A DNA stretch of 64,000 nt from Gracilariopsis chorda (GCA_003194525.1 NBIV01000014.1:372001-436000), one strand, 5' to 3'; shown: positions 20,928-32,733, counted from the stretch's first letter. Numbers and translations: made by a program. Notes: generated from the sequence alone by a model not told the origin.

Positions 20928-21030
20928 AAATCGAGTTCAATTCTCGGGGCACGACAGAGCAAAATTAGGTCCCGAGCCGAAGGCGTGGGACCAATTTTGC
21001 TGTGCAGTGCCCGAAATTGGAACGAGATTT
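20928..21030. mobile_element. Foldback (hairpin) MITE
   Basis: A 103-bp near-palindrome. AAATCGAGTTCAATTCTCGG on the left pairs with CCGAAATTGGAACGAGATTT on the right, and GAGCAAAATTAGGTCCC pairs with GGGACCAATTTTGCTGTGC. The apex is GAGCCGAAGGCGT. It is non-coding. The apex sequence resembles the apex of the 5853-5974 foldback read on the other strand, so the two may be related. Confidence 0.7.
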
Positions 21031-21042
21031 TCAACATAACGT

Positions 21043-21174
21043 GCTTATCTCACTATCTCAAGTTCACGACGCAGCCCCGCAGATCAAATATCTGATATTT
21101 CATTGGCCCCACAGTTCAATTATCTGATATTTGAACTGCCCCAATAAATATTGAACTGTACAAGTGAGATAAGC
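21043..21174. mobile_element. Small MITE with 12-bp terminal inverted repeats
   Basis: GCTTATCTCACT (21043-21054) and AGTGAGATAAGC (21163-21174) form exact inverted ends of a 132-bp AT-rich segment. Inside, ATATCTGATATTT and TTATCTGATATTT form a direct repeat and CAGTTCAA/TTGAACTG an inverted one. No target duplication is evident. Confidence 0.6.
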
Positions 21175-22827
21175 CGTCCTATTCGTATTCTTGTGCAAGA
21201 ATAATTGAAGTCCGTATCAGCTCCAATAGCACGATGCGAACCAAGTTCTATACATGTCAACCGCTTCGGGCCTCAAACGTTCTTTTCGTCCAGGTGAAGA
21301 CCCTCCTGACCCCAATGGGCCTGCTGAAGGTTTACTGGTCCAGATTATTCGTAGTAAAACATGGACAGTTGTGGATTAGATCGTCGTGGACATGTTGAAC
21401 GCGTGGACACGATGCGAGATAGAGCGGGTGATTGTTGAATGCAAGTGAAGCGGCATTACGCTACATCGCACAATGGAGAACGAGCGCGACATGAATTGAA
21501 GGTCGCAGAGAGATGCTCGTCGCGAAGAATGCAGAGTTGCATTCGAACATCTGGAGTGGGGTGTGAGAAACGCGTATCGTAAGTGCAAGAGGCACTTGAG
21601 GACGCTCCCGTATTGCGGAGCTGAGCGAGGCGTTAGTTGTCCATAAAAGTAAGAGAGTAAAGCGCACCTCCATAGAGGAAGGAGGGAGCCGGCGACTTGT
21701 GCCGAATCGTGTCTTCCCAAAAGATCCACTATTAGTCCGAGTACTCGTTCATCTGATCAGGTCCGCAAGGTAACGTCTCCCATCTCTCGTCCCTATTGAC
21801 TCATCGCCGAGTGTGTCTCCAGGCTCTCGCTATCGTTCGACTACAGTTGTTAGACACCTATCTACCTACTGTAAATCTACCACGGTACACGTTTGCCGCA
21901 GATTGAGATGAGCAGCCGAAATTTTCCTTTTGCCCTTCAAAGTTGCCCTTCGTACCTTTGTACCACCTCATCCTGTGAGTTACTGAATGTGTGAGTTTCC
22001 CCAACACGCTAATTCGGAGACTGCAGTGGATTCCTGAATGGCTTCAACCCAGAACTCAAGCATATCACTAACATTCACTTGAAACAGAAATTATACACCA
22101 CGGCACTGCCCACTCGTTAGCCCTGAGACAAAAGCGGAGCTGGAAGAAGAAGCCATTGAATTGCTTTGGTTCGATACTATCACGGAACACTTCTATCTCC
22201 TCAGATATTCAGAAAATGTACTTCTGGTCATACGGAGAAATTACGGAGCCGAAACAGTGGGATAACGGCACAACGCAGCCATTTATGAGTCTTCTTGCGC
22301 TTTGTGGGGTTACGCGCGTAGACTTCTGAGTAGGATGGAAAGCAGAATCCAAACAGGGACATGCAGGTCGACGGCTGGCATGTGGAACGAGAGAGGAAGT
22401 GAAAATGAAAATGAAAAGACTTGCTGTGGCGTGACAGTGCTTTCTTGTGTAGGTTCTCCTGTCTCCATTACACATAGCCAAGCCGTAGTCGCGACACGAC
22501 ACTCAGGATGGGTTCGGGTCGAAGACTCTAATTAGATTCACCTAGCAATTCAATTTGCAAACCGAGTCTATACTGACTGTAGACATCAGCTGCAACGCTG
22601 TAGCTGTCTAAACACCTTTACTTGCTCACTTGAAGTTTGGAGTCGGCTACGGAACCATCGACATTTCGTGTCAGCAGCCGAAATCGGTTCATCTCACTAA
22701 TTCGAAGCTAGCCCGTTTATAGTTGTACGGTAGTGCAATGCATACGTCCGAGAACGGACTACTCATGGGGTTCAAATTGAACCGTTGGAAAACTACGTCA
22801 AGACCGAGAGAATTCCACTGAATCTAG
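21175..22827. other. Intergenic, no gene seen
   Basis: ORFs up to 117 codons occur on either strand without motifs. No repeats or RNA genes were recognised. Confidence 0.45.
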
Positions 22828-22836
22828 TATATAAAG
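22828..22836 (+). promoter_or_regulatory. TATA box of the EAF-like gene
   Basis: TATATAAAG lies 97 bp upstream of the ATG at 22933, which would place initiation near 22860 with a short leader. Confidence 0.6.
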
Positions 22837-22932
22837 CAAGTTTGAGCTGAGCAACATTGTTCTAACAAAGCCTGTCCCAGTAACTTCCCCGAGTGTATTC
22901 CATTTCGTCTTCTGCTGTTGATATCATTAAGA

Positions 22933-23697
22933 ATGGTCTACGCAAGCCTTTCTGCTACAACCCAAAGGCCGTCGCAAAAAGTGAAGTACCCAATTGTGCT
23001 GGGAGATTCAATTCTCAAGCCTTGCTCATCGCGAAAGTTTGTGAATATCAAGTGCTCCGGTCTCCCACAATGCACAAAGCTCCGTTCTCCTGGAGTTTTG
23101 ACGCCGAGCAGTTACGGGTGCAGTCTGGAATTGGGAACATCAGTTGGCCTCTCGCAGGCTGTTCGTGTCGCATGCAAGCGCCAAAGGAGCCTTTTACATG
23201 AACATGATCTCGTGCTCGTGTTTCATGATGAGAAGTTCTGGCTCGAGCGCGTCGACCACACGTATGTGTCTTGTGGTTCTGCAAAGCTTTCAAAAAGCAA
23301 GAAGCACCTGCCCCTGGCTGCGACGGATGTCATGGAGAACGATCCGGATTCCTGGATGCAGATTGAAGCCATGGATGACTGTGGTTCACCACTAACACCG
23401 GAAAGGAAGAACCAAGCCGACCATTATGATACTCATAGTGAGATAGAGGAAACGGTGGAAATCGAGGTCGAACTGGAGACAGATAGTTCCAGTGATGGTG
23501 GTTCTTGTATTGAGCCTGCCGATCCCCGAAGTGGAGGTCTCACAACAAATGGTGAATTGGGACGGTCGAACTTGCATTGTTCACAAGACCAAAGTGGTGC
23601 GAGGAGACGTTTTCTCACCTTGTCTGATGACAGCGACAGTCAGTGTAATTCGTACAACTCCTCTGATTATACAGATGCAAGTAGTGAAGATGATTAA
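22933..23697 (+). CDS. Probable EAF-type (ELL-associated factor) RNA polymerase II elongation factor
   Basis: The start is the ATG at 22933 (AGAATGG context, TATA box upstream), giving 254 residues with no intron. Residues about 15-115 fit the EAF amino-terminal domain: YPIVLGDSILKP resembles its opening, then TPSSYGCSLELG matches the PxSxxxxxxG..L strand, then DLVLVFHDEKFWLERVDHTY matches the family's C(V/I)LIFxxETGxxxLEKL block. The carboxy half is Ser- and acid-rich (TVEIEVELETDSSSDGG, ending DDSDSQCNSYNSSDYTDASS), as expected for the EAF transactivation tail. Known EAFs join ELL in the nucleus to stimulate elongation. Identity in the core is modest, so a different nuclear acidic protein is possible. 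Confidence 0.5.
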   Translation: MVYASLSATTQRPSQKVKYPIVLGDSILKPCSSRKFVNIKCSGLPQCTKLRSPGVLTPSSYGCSLELGTSVGLSQAVRVACKRQRSLLHEHDLVLVFHDEKFWLERVDHTYVSCGSAKLSKSKKHLPLAATDVMENDPDSWMQIEAMDDCGSPLTPERKNQADHYDTHSEIEETVEIEVELETDSSSDGGSCIEPADPRSGGLTTNGELGRSNLHCSQDQSGARRRFLTLSDDSDSQCNSYNSSDYTDASSEDD

Positions 23698-25029
23698 AAG
23701 ACAGACATGCTTGGGAGACACAATTTTTTCAAACAAAGCCTCATGCGTGTGGCTACAGTGAAATCCTAAACGCAGAGATTTCACAGCAGCCACAGATTTT
23801 GAAGGGAGATCTTTCAAGAGTTCTGCCTAACTTAATGATTTATAAAGCCGATGGTGGATAGGTGATTCACACATATTCCAAACTTGTGAGTAGCCTGTAA
23901 ATAATCCAGGCGGACCTTAGCGAGCTACCGCGGGTGCAGCTTCTTTGCTACCGAGTCGAAGATGACGCCAAGATGTACCGTTTGCCAAGGCTAGAAGGCT
24001 AGAGGGCTACCCTTGATGCCCATCACCATTTCTTCACTCGCTTCTCGGCTCAAAACGGCCATTTCAAAAGAACAAATGTTCAGCTTACCAACATAAGTGA
24101 TGTCCATGCGGTTTTGCATGCGACTCTCTACTCTGCAGATACTTTGAACTGTGGCCGAGAGTCGATACGACTTGGTCAATAGTTTAGAGACTTTGTGCGC
24201 TTATGGAGATGTATAGGTTGCAGAGGTGGACGGCTTAGCATACGCTAAATGGAAAGGCTATCCCTTTAATCTTTTAATATCTCTATCGTTTACCCATTAC
24301 AACTCTAACTTGGCAAAGCTTAGCCTCCCTATCGTACAGCAGATCCACCACAGCTAGGTGCCCACGAAAGACGGTGAGCCCAGGTGCAGTGTCATCGGGC
24401 TCCGCAAACTTGGATCGGCCCAAAACAAAGAACTTAAGAGCTATGAACTCACACCCTTGCGCTTTTGCAATACGCAAAATAACCTTCAGAACCATTTTGT
24501 ATGAGTTATATCTCAAAACAAGGGCAGATTGCGGGCACAAGAAGGGGCATAACTGATAAAAGAAATGATATCGAAATCAAGATTGTTCCGAATGACTAAA
24601 ATATCGGTGGAAAGTGTGACTACCATGGACCGCTTCGTAATCTACACTTGTTCAAGGCGATAAGAGCGCGAGGTTTAGCAAGCTGGCATCTATGCGCGGG
24701 AGCTACTAGTAGAACAGGGCATCGCTGATCTCCGGTTCTGCTGGGGGACACGAAATGAAAGTGGACCGATCGGAGTTGGCATTGTTGTCCCCGCGGCGGC
24801 GGCGGCTGAATTGCCCGAGCGCTCACTCCGATAAGTGCACGAGAACCCACAGAACGGGGAGCACCACTACCACCCTTTCCATTTGTGCTTCTCGCTTCCG
24901 CTTTCTTCGCACTCTACACAATCTAGCATTCCTTTCTCTTTCCTCATTCCGCTTCGTCCTCTACGCTCATAGCCGGAGGCCACAAAACCTGCACAAGCTT
25001 ATCATAGTATTTTCCCAATCCACTTGCAC
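23698..25029. other. Intergenic, no gene seen
   Basis: No conserved frame. A pyrimidine-rich patch (24870-24960) precedes the GNAT-like remnant and might be its old leader. Confidence 0.4.
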
Positions 25030-25610
25030 GATTGTTGACGTTGACGGAAGAAGACGCCACTTAATGTCATCGTTCAGTCCTTTCTGGCGACTTGTAATAC
25101 GGCTTCTCTCCGGGCTCGATGTTCGAATTCTAAGCGAAACGCATGTTGACGAAGCCAAGAAAATGTTATGCGAAGTATACTACAGAGAGCAGAGGTGGAT
25201 CCCTGAGGACGGAAATCCTTCAGGGTTGCGAATACACAATGGAAAGTACGGAGATGAATTTGAAAGGCAGAGCTCTTGTATCGGGCTACAAAGGAACACC
25301 AAAGGTACTGGTCGGGGTGTTTCAAATGCTGAGTGAAGTAGAGATAGTGCGATATCTGCCTGAAGAATCAGCAAGTCGTTTCTGTTTTATAACGTTCAGG
25401 TTTCTGCGGAATGAATCGGATGGCCTTTCGGAGGGGGTATCGCGACGGGTTCAGCCTTGAGATAATTTTGTTAGCCGCGGTCAAGTATGCTTATGATCAT
25501 GGCTTTGAGCACAAGTTGGGAGCGGCACATCCGAGAATCGTACGCGTGTTCCAGGAGTATGATGCTCGTCACACTGTTGAAATTTCGATATCACATCGAT
25601 GACCCGGAAT
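25030..25610 (+). pseudogene. Decayed or intron-split GNAT-like acetyltransferase
   Basis: Three consecutive frames carry pieces that read as one protein: LDVRILSETHVDEAKKMLCE then REQRWIPEDGNPSGLR (frame 2); RALVSGYKGTPKVLVGVFQM then SEVEIVRYLPEES (frame 3); FSLEIILLAAVKYAYDHGFE then LGAAHPRIVRVFQEYDA (frame 1). The last block matches the late GNAT element in which a helix AxxYAxxxG leads to a strand and HPxxxxxYxxxG. The order resembles N-acyl-transferase or homoserine-lactone-synthase-like members. No introns with good borders were found at the two frame changes, so frameshifts are the simpler reading. The family call is tentative. Confidence 0.35.
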
Positions 25611-26983
25611 CCGTATGCGTATGCCAGATCGGTATCGGAACACCCATTCGATTGGATTATCGATTTCCAATACTCAAGCTCCGTGAGTTAGTCATTTGCA
25701 AATTGCGCCGATTCAAGAATATATGCGCATCGGATGAATCGCCTTAGCCGTCCTCGAGATCACAGAGAGTAACGTCACGGCTATAGGCTTATGGATCCAT
25801 TAGATGGTCTCTCTCCAAGAAGATGGTGTGCTCTTCGTGAACGTCTTCAACAAGATTTGCATAGTCGGAAACAAAAAGCTCTTTGCGTAAGAAGGTCGGC
25901 AAGGTCAGCCTTGAGAAATCCTTGACAAATGCACAGATCGGAATACCGAAGCGCGGTGGTGTCAAACTCATTCCTGATCACATAGCCCGTCACGCTGCGG
26001 ATGGTTCTTGCCAACGAAAGCGCGACATAGTCGACGTTGGGCTGTCTGCAACCATTTGGAAGCGAGATGGCATTATTGGCCGTACACATCTTGGTACACA
26101 CATGCAGCAATGGGCAAGACGAATGTGTACCGCGACAGCTCAGGGGGGGGGGGGGGGGTGGGGGGGGGGGGTAAATGTACGTAGCGCGAGATGAAGTAGA
26201 GTGACTAGGATTTGTGCGCACGTCACATTTGTTGAATGCTCAATCGATTGCAAGTTTGTTTCACTTTTCCACTGTAACTGAGAAAGCGTAATTGAGATGA
26301 CGGTACGTCAGGACGCCAGTAGCAAGTAGCTGTCTGGGAGAAAAGAAAGTTGAAACTGGGACTGGGGCGCGGAGAAGAGAGGGAAGGGGGTAAGTAACAA
26401 GGCTATGCGGCTTTACGGGAGTAGATTTGAACAAGCGGCGCTCTCCGACGCGAAGGTAAACGCTTGTGAGCTCGTGCACGTTTTCGCTTGCGAGGCACTT
26501 GCTCCGGAGAGGTGAAGGTACGAGCTCAAGTTGTTGGAATTCCGCTTTCCGCCACTGTAATGACGCGTACAGTATGAAAGTTTTTGATGTTCGAATGATG
26601 CATAAGACGTATTTTGCAACGGGCCAACGAGAGGTTTATTTGCAAACTAATCACTGGAAAGCTGCGATCTTGTCTCCACAACGCTCCCACCGCTCCCCCC
26701 CACCACCAACGCATCCAGCTGGAGGCGTTCTCCAGAAGATTGTCGCTGAACAAATTGCTCCTGGACGTCAAGGCAGGGCGCTGCGTCAAGCACTTTTGCT
26801 GAGTCATCAATGGTCAGTTTTGATAGAGTCAATCAGATGCTTTGAACAAAACAAACAGTTGCAGACACGAATGCGCCGTTTGCTATGCCAATGGCAGTGC
26901 CGATCACGGCACAAGGCACGCGCAACGGCGGCAAACGTCACAGTAACAACAAATAACAGTATCAGGGCGCACGGGAGTCGCAG
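25611..26983. other. Intergenic with a long G run
   Basis: No gene recognised. A run of 16 G, one T and 12 G occupies 26143-26171, a strong quadruplex candidate and a likely site of assembly error. A 192-codon plus-strand frame (26466-27044) has no motif and is opposed by similar minus frames. Confidence 0.45.
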
Positions 26984-27310
26984 TCAGAGATTGGAAGAAT
27001 TGAAGGCGCCCCAAAGAACAGAGTGCCAAACGCAGACGCCATGAGCAGACGAAAAATGAACGCAGGTGAGGAGAGAGGAGCGGTCGTTGACGGTCAAGAA
27101 GGCCAGACAGCTTGATAAGGCACATACAACAAACCGAGGCGATGTCGAAGAGTGGCTACTCGCGTGGACCAGGAAGCGGTGACGCGCATCGGGGTTGGCG
27201 AGAAGCAGCACGTGAATGAGCAGAGTGAGCCAGTACAAGCCGGTCTGGCGGATTGTGGGCGGTAGGTCGAGGGGCGGTGGACTTGGCGGTGGGGTGCGAT
27301 TAGGCGGCAT
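26984..27310 (-). CDS. Hypothetical small membrane protein (108 aa)
   Basis: The ATG at 27310 has A at -3 (AACGACATGC). The leader is strikingly C-rich (27370-27430, minus sense), and a TATA-like element lies near 27450, although that sequence reads better as TATATAAG on the plus strand. The product opens Pro-rich (MPPNRTPPPSPPPLDLPP) and then has two hydrophobic segments, GLYWLTLLIHVLLLA (about 27-41) and FVVCALSSCLAFLTV (about 60-74). No family is recognised. Further hydrophobic coding-like sequence continues downstream in another minus frame (about 26880-26960), so an intron-containing longer gene is possible. Confidence 0.35.
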   Translation of the reverse strand: MPPNRTPPPSPPPLDLPPTIRQTGLYWLTLLIHVLLLANPDARHRFLVHASSHSSTSPRFVVCALSSCLAFLTVNDRSSLLTCVHFSSAHGVCVWHSVLWGAFNSSNL

Positions 27311-27959
27311 GTCGTTCCGATGGAGCTGCTGTCGGGAACGGGTGGGGTGGGTGTGGACGTGTGGGAAGAGCGAAGAGGGAAGAAGGCGTGAGGGGGGGAG
27401 GGGGGGGGGGAAGATAGGCAAGGGGGGCTACGCACGGAAGACGGGGCAGTATATAAGGGATTTTGAGTAAGGGCAGGTAGAAAAACCAATGTGAAACAGC
27501 TTGCTATAAACGTGGGCGATTCGCACGGAGTGGAGCCGCACGAAGCACGGGAAGCATTTCATAACCGCAAAACTTGGACGTTCCATCATGCGTCGCTCAA
27601 CTGACGAGATAGAAGGTGTGCGAATGATACGGAGGGTATAATGACCACTTGAGACGGCGAAGACTATTTGTTGCATGATGCATTGGTACAACAAAAGTTG
27701 CAGGTGAGAGCGGGCTCTGATTCGCGAGTGGGAAGACGCGGTGACTGCAGCCGGCGGCAGTTTGTTCAGAGGGGAAAGTTACGTGTCGAACCCTTTACAC
27801 GTTGTGGAAGCGGGCGGTTGGCGCCGCAGTGTGTCGCGCTGACGCAATGACAGTGTCGCAGACGGAGTGCAGCAGTGCCCTTTGTGCAGCAGTGCGCTTT
27901 GTGCAGCAGTGCGCTTTGTCCTTGTACACGCGTATTGGCGACGCCAATTTGGCGTCCTG
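27311..27959. other. Intergenic to copia outer edge
   Basis: Contains a G-rich purine tract (27388-27428) and three copies of a 17-bp unit, GCAGCAGTGCGCTTTGT, at 27869-27919. The latter may already be inside the copia LTR, whose outer limit I could not fix. Confidence 0.45.
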
Positions 27960-28038
27960 TATGAGACAAGAGAGAATCGATGCTCCCTTCCCTCTGGCGG
28001 TCTCGCCGGCGGGCAGGGTCCTACAGCGTGCTGTCGTT

Positions 28039-28079
28039 ACGTAGTGTACACGTAGCGAGTCGCTACGTGTACACTACGT
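28039..28079. repeat. 41-bp perfect palindrome within the copia LTR region
   Basis: 20-base arms around a central G at 28059, core GTGTACACGTAGCGA-G-TCGCTACGTGTACAC. The other LTR carries only one arm of this (near 42977), so the palindrome is a local gain in the left copy. Confidence 0.9.
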
Positions 28080-28200
28080 GATGACAGCGTGATGATGTGC
28101 TCGCGTCTTATTGAGAACGCACGTCAGTGCGTGATGACACGCCCTCCGACGCGAGCAGGTGAGTGCGCGTCGATGTCAAACATTTTCTGGGGTGGTCGGG

Positions 28201-31200
28201 TTATTGCGCGGCTGTGTGAAGTGATTGAATACGGAGACTTCGAAGATTGCATTTAAACGCATGAGGCTTGAGTGGTTTCGTGAGGATGTCCGCTCGTTCG
28301 TCCGCGGAGGAAACATGTTTGACAGAGATGTTATTTGCGCGTATGTGATGGCGCAGATAGTGGTGGCGCAAGTCGATATACTTTCGCCGTTTGGTTGCTC
28401 CTTGGTTTAGAGCAACTGAGATAGCGGCTTGGTTGTCCACGTAAAGCGGAGAAGGTGCAGTTATTGTAAAACCAAGAAAGCGTACTATAAGTCTGAATAG
28501 AATTGTATCTTGCGTTGCGGCTGTGGCGGCGACATATTATGATTCACACGTTGAAAGCGCTGGGACCGGTTGCCTTTGAAAGCACCAAGAGACTAGTTTT
28601 TCATGTAGAAAATGCGTGGCTCCCGATGTCGAACGGCGATTTGCAGTGTCACTTGCGAAGTCGGCATCGGAGTAGGACACTAATGTTGGGGAGGGGTTAG
28701 TCTGAGTTGCGCTTTTTGGGTAGTACAGACCATGGGTACGGGTATGCTTGAGATACATTGCTGTAGACTTGACGTGTTTCCAATGGCGCTCAGTTGGATA
28801 CGTAAGAGAGAAAGCAAGCTTTGAGGCGATAAAGGCAATATCCGGCCTTGTGCAGTCAGCGAGCCATCTCAGGAGGCCAATGACTTGGGCGTAAAGATGT
28901 TTGGGTTTCGTGGATAATATGTCACCGTCGGTTGGAAGGTAATATCCTAGCCCTGAGGTATACGGATTCTGCTTACCGTTGGCCTTTTCTAGTCCAAGAA
29001 GATGAAGGATCTGGTCCACTGTGTTGGGTTGCGCTATAATAATGGAACCGTCAGGTTGGTAGGTAATGGACCAACCGAGATACTGTGCAGGGGGACCGAG
29101 GCGCTTGATATCGTACTTCTTCTGTAGATCCTTGAAAAGCTGATCGACAAGTCGTTGATGGGTTGACGCTACTAAGAAATCGTCAATGTTCAGACAGATA
29201 ATAGTATATTCTGTGGGTGATCGGCGTGCGATGAAAAGAGCGGGGTCGTCAGGAGATTGTGTGAAGCCAATTGATTGGAGATACTTCCACGCCTCTTCTA
29301 AGAAGTAGTGTCCTGCTGGCGGTGTGCCATATAGGTTGAGTAGCAGTTGTCCACCGGGTTCCTTGTGCTTATAGGATCCGTCGAAGCGTGGATGCTGCTT
29401 CACATAAACTGGGGATGGATGTTGGTATTGTTCGTGGGTGAATGCCGACGTGATATCAAAATGTTCTAGGACAAGATTGTGGTGCGTGGCTAACGCGAGA
29501 ATGAGGCGGACTGAGTCTTTTTGTGAGAGGTGTGCTGCAGTTTCTCGAGGATTATAATCGGTGTGCGGAATCATACGGTCCCTGCGCACTGAGCAGCGTG
29601 CTTTGTGCCCGTGGGTGGTGAGTGCGGGGTCCTTTTTGTATTTGTACGTCATCGTAAGATGAATAAGCCGTGGCGGGAGTTGTGCCTTTGGAAGCCAGTT
29701 TATGGCTTTTTGGTTGTCTAGTTTGTCTAGTTCGTCGTTGTGGGCTTTGGCCCAAGCTCTGGCATCTGGGTACGCTGCAGCCTGTTTGCGAGATGCGGGG
29801 GGTGGCGTGGTGGCTGTAACAGTTGATGGTGTTGGGTGCGGTATGTGATTCTTGAATGCTCGAGATTGGCTGTAGACAGGGTCAGCATGCGAGGTGTATG
29901 GATGGAAGTTAGTGCATGGGACTTGGAGGTATTTGCCTGTTCCCACAACCATTGTCATTATGTTTTGGGGGTTTATGCCGTACATGTAGCGACATGGGAT
30001 GCCGCGGCTGTCCAATTTGGTTTGTCTGTTGGTGTCCACAGGCATGTAGGCATAACCGAGCTGACCGAAGGCAAAAAGAGCTGAGGGTCTTGCAGTGGTT
30101 CCAAATAGAGCTTCGTGTGGGGACTGATTGGTTGCTGAGTGGGGTGTGAGGTTGTACTTGTACGCAGCGTCTTTGATGGCGTCCTCCCAATGTTCATTAC
30201 CGAGGTTGCTGTGTATGAGATTTGCTCTGGCAACCGAACACAATGTTTGGTTGATGCGTTCGGCGATGGAGTTTTGTTGTGGGGTGTAGGGGGTAGAGGT
30301 AGGATGGAGGGTGCCATTGGCGACAATGTAGTTGGTCAATGTTTTTGCGAGGTATTCCTTGGCATTGTCGGAGGTGAAGAGAGCGGGCATGCGTCCTGTT
30401 GCGTTGCGAAAAAGTCGCAACACAAGGGGTAGTACGCGTGGTAGCTCTGTGCGTGTGGGACTGAAGTGGAGGTAAAGGTACCTGCTGTAGAGTTCAATAA
30501 ATGTTGTGAAGTATCGGTTTTGGTTAACGGACGGTTGTGGCATAGGGCCACATACATCTGAGGTGATTACAGTTCCCCGTGCATAATGGTGTGATTGCTT
30601 CCGGTGTGGTGCGCGTTTAAGGCGGCCTTGCAAACAGCCACTGCAAGATAATTTCTTGGACGTTGAAGACGACAGAAGTGGGTTCCGCACGCCAAGCTTC
30701 GGCACTATTGCCGCTAGTTTGGTGGGTGGTGCGTGGTTGAGAAAAAGGTGCCATTTGTGTAGCTCTGATTGTGGGTGATCGGAGCTTTGGCGTTTTGGCT
30801 GTGGGGTAACACGGGCGAGGGGTGTGGGGCGGAATGAAGCTGTGCAGCGCACGCTCTTTTTGGTGGAGTGTTTGGTGGATGGAGGTGCTGCCGGTGGCAG
30901 CGATGCCCGGATAGCACGTGGTTTAGCGTTTGGGAGCTGGATTTGTGTGGCCGATGTGTCTGTGATGGACGTGTTGGCAAATGATGAAGTGGTTCGGAGG
31001 TTGAGGGTGTAGCAGTTGTTCTTCCATGTGGCAATGCCTAGTATACGGAGCGGCCTAGTACGGCTCAATATGACCGCAAATCGTGGGGTAAAGACAACGG
31101 GGCCACATAGCTGTGCCATGGCATGCACGGAGATGAGGTTGCTTTTAATATCTTCGTTGATGAGGCTGGGAATGCAAAACACGATTCCAGTGTTACTGAC

Positions 31201-31503
31201 TATTCTCAAAGTCCCCTTCTTCTTGGTCTGAACAGTAGAGTTGGCGGTGTGTGTGGTAATCGGTGTAGAGAGGTTAGTTTCGTCTGCCGTTTTGTGGCTG
31301 ATGATGGTGGGGTGAGCGGCTGAATCCAGAGTGTACCTACGTGGTTGCTCATTAACTGCAGTCTGCGAGTCGGGCAGTTCGTTAAGGTTTTGTATGGCTT
31401 GTAGAATCTCTGCAGATACTTTGTCATTATGGCTAGTGGCTCGGTTTGCAGATGAGGCTCCACGGTTTCTACCGCGTCCTGTGCGTACCCTATTTTGTTG
31501 CAA
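28201..31503 (-). CDS. Copia Gag-Pol polyprotein region (fossil)
   Basis: Reading in minus sense: a protease-like stretch (YTLDSAAHPTII), integrase with its HHCC finger (HKWHLFLNHAPP, CSGCLQ) and catalytic region (ITSDVCGPM, FTSDNAKEYLA), reverse transcriptase (FDITSAFTHEQ, CLNIDDFLVAS) and the carboxy RNase H (YSDADFASD; NRRSTSGATHFL; MDNQAAISVALNQGATKRRK; ERADILTKPL). These are standard Ty1/copia landmarks in the standard order. The region is broken and treated as a fossil. Confidence 0.85.
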
Positions 31504-31844
31504 TGATTCGAGCTTCGTATTTATATCTTCTATCGCTTGTCGAAGCCCACGGCCCCGGGATTGGCCATACCTTCCTCGTCCACGACTGCGGCCACGATAC
31601 GGGTGCGAGAGGCGGGTTGTAGGCAGAGTTTGTGTGACAGCATGGACCTGGTGTCAGGTGGGTTCTTGTTGATTTAGAATGCTCTCGTATTGTTCCAGGG
31701 GTGTTGGGTTTCACTAATGGTGGTTGGGGGTGTATCAAGCATTAGAGTGACAGCTCGTTGAGAAAAACGATGGTCATTCACAAGGCCCTGAAGAATGTAG
31801 TTGATGTTCACTCGTTCGTCGGATATTCCAGGAGTATTGGCTGA

Positions 31845-31849
31845 AATTT
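31845..31849. repeat. Gypsy target-site duplication, left copy
   Basis: AATTT, repeated at 42192-42196 immediately outside the other LTR. Five bases is the usual Ty3/gypsy length. Confidence 0.9.
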
Positions 31850-32676
31850 TGTGGTGCAATGCCCAAAGGGGAAAAACACCGAAAGACGTTCGGGATCTTC
31901 CTCTCACGAGGTGAACCCAGTTGGGTAGAGCCCTCCCAGAGGTGTCACGGCGAAGCCGGTTTGTAAGACCAGGGACACCTGTCGCGACTCGCGCAGGGAG
32001 GTGAAGGTGAAGAATTGGTATCCGCGTGAGCGGGGTGTGATCCTCAGTAGAGGTATGTTTCCACGTAAGTGGGGAAGTGTGAGCGGATGCGCACACGAGG
32101 GCCGCGGATAGCGGGAGATGTTACCCTAAAAAAAGGGGGAAAAGGAAGGGCGAAGAGGAGGAAGAGAGGACGATGTGAGTCGCAAGAGCGACGAGCAGAT
32201 ACGGCGATGCCGGTAACAATATCCCTATACAGGGCGAAACACCAATGCAATTGGAACAATTATACTCCCAAGTATGGGCTTCTTTAGATGTGCAAGGGGG
32301 TTAGATGTCCCGTGGTTCACGGCGTTTCCCTCCAAGGAGGAGTAGAGTACGCGCGCAAGTGGCAACAACTAGAGCCAGTTCCCCAGGTTGGGGTCCCTTG
32401 TTGGGGAAGGTTTACTGGTGCGACGGCAGTGCGCCGTCGCACTAAGTACTAGCTTCCCAGAAATGGGTGTGAAAATAATAAATAATACTAACTAAAATAC
32501 TCCACATTTCGTGGCAACATCCACTACTGTGGCCAAACCGCCAATTGACCCAAAACCGTATCCCACGTGTCCATATCCACCATAGTGGGGCGTAGTTCAT
32601 ATACACACTACACAACCGATAATATCGGGAAAGCGTTCAAGCACCAAGAATCCCTCCCTGAGGGCGTTGCACTTCA
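31850..32676 (-). repeat. Gypsy LTR, left copy (3' LTR)
   Basis: 827 bp from TGTGGTGCAAT to TTGCACTTCA in plus sense. Directly followed by the minus-strand polypurine tract. Contains a 10-bp-stem hairpin (GTGCGACGGC / GCCGTCGCAC) near 32420. Confidence 0.95.
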
Positions 32677-32692
32677 TATCCCCCCCCTTAAG
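32677..32692 (-). promoter_or_regulatory. Polypurine tract next to the gypsy 3' LTR
   Basis: In minus sense AAGGGGGGGATA abuts the LTR start TGAAGTGCAA, the position used for plus-strand priming in LTR elements. Confidence 0.8.
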
Positions 32693-32733
32693 ACGGGAAA
32701 ACGATCTGGGACGGGGAGGATTCCCAGACGAAA

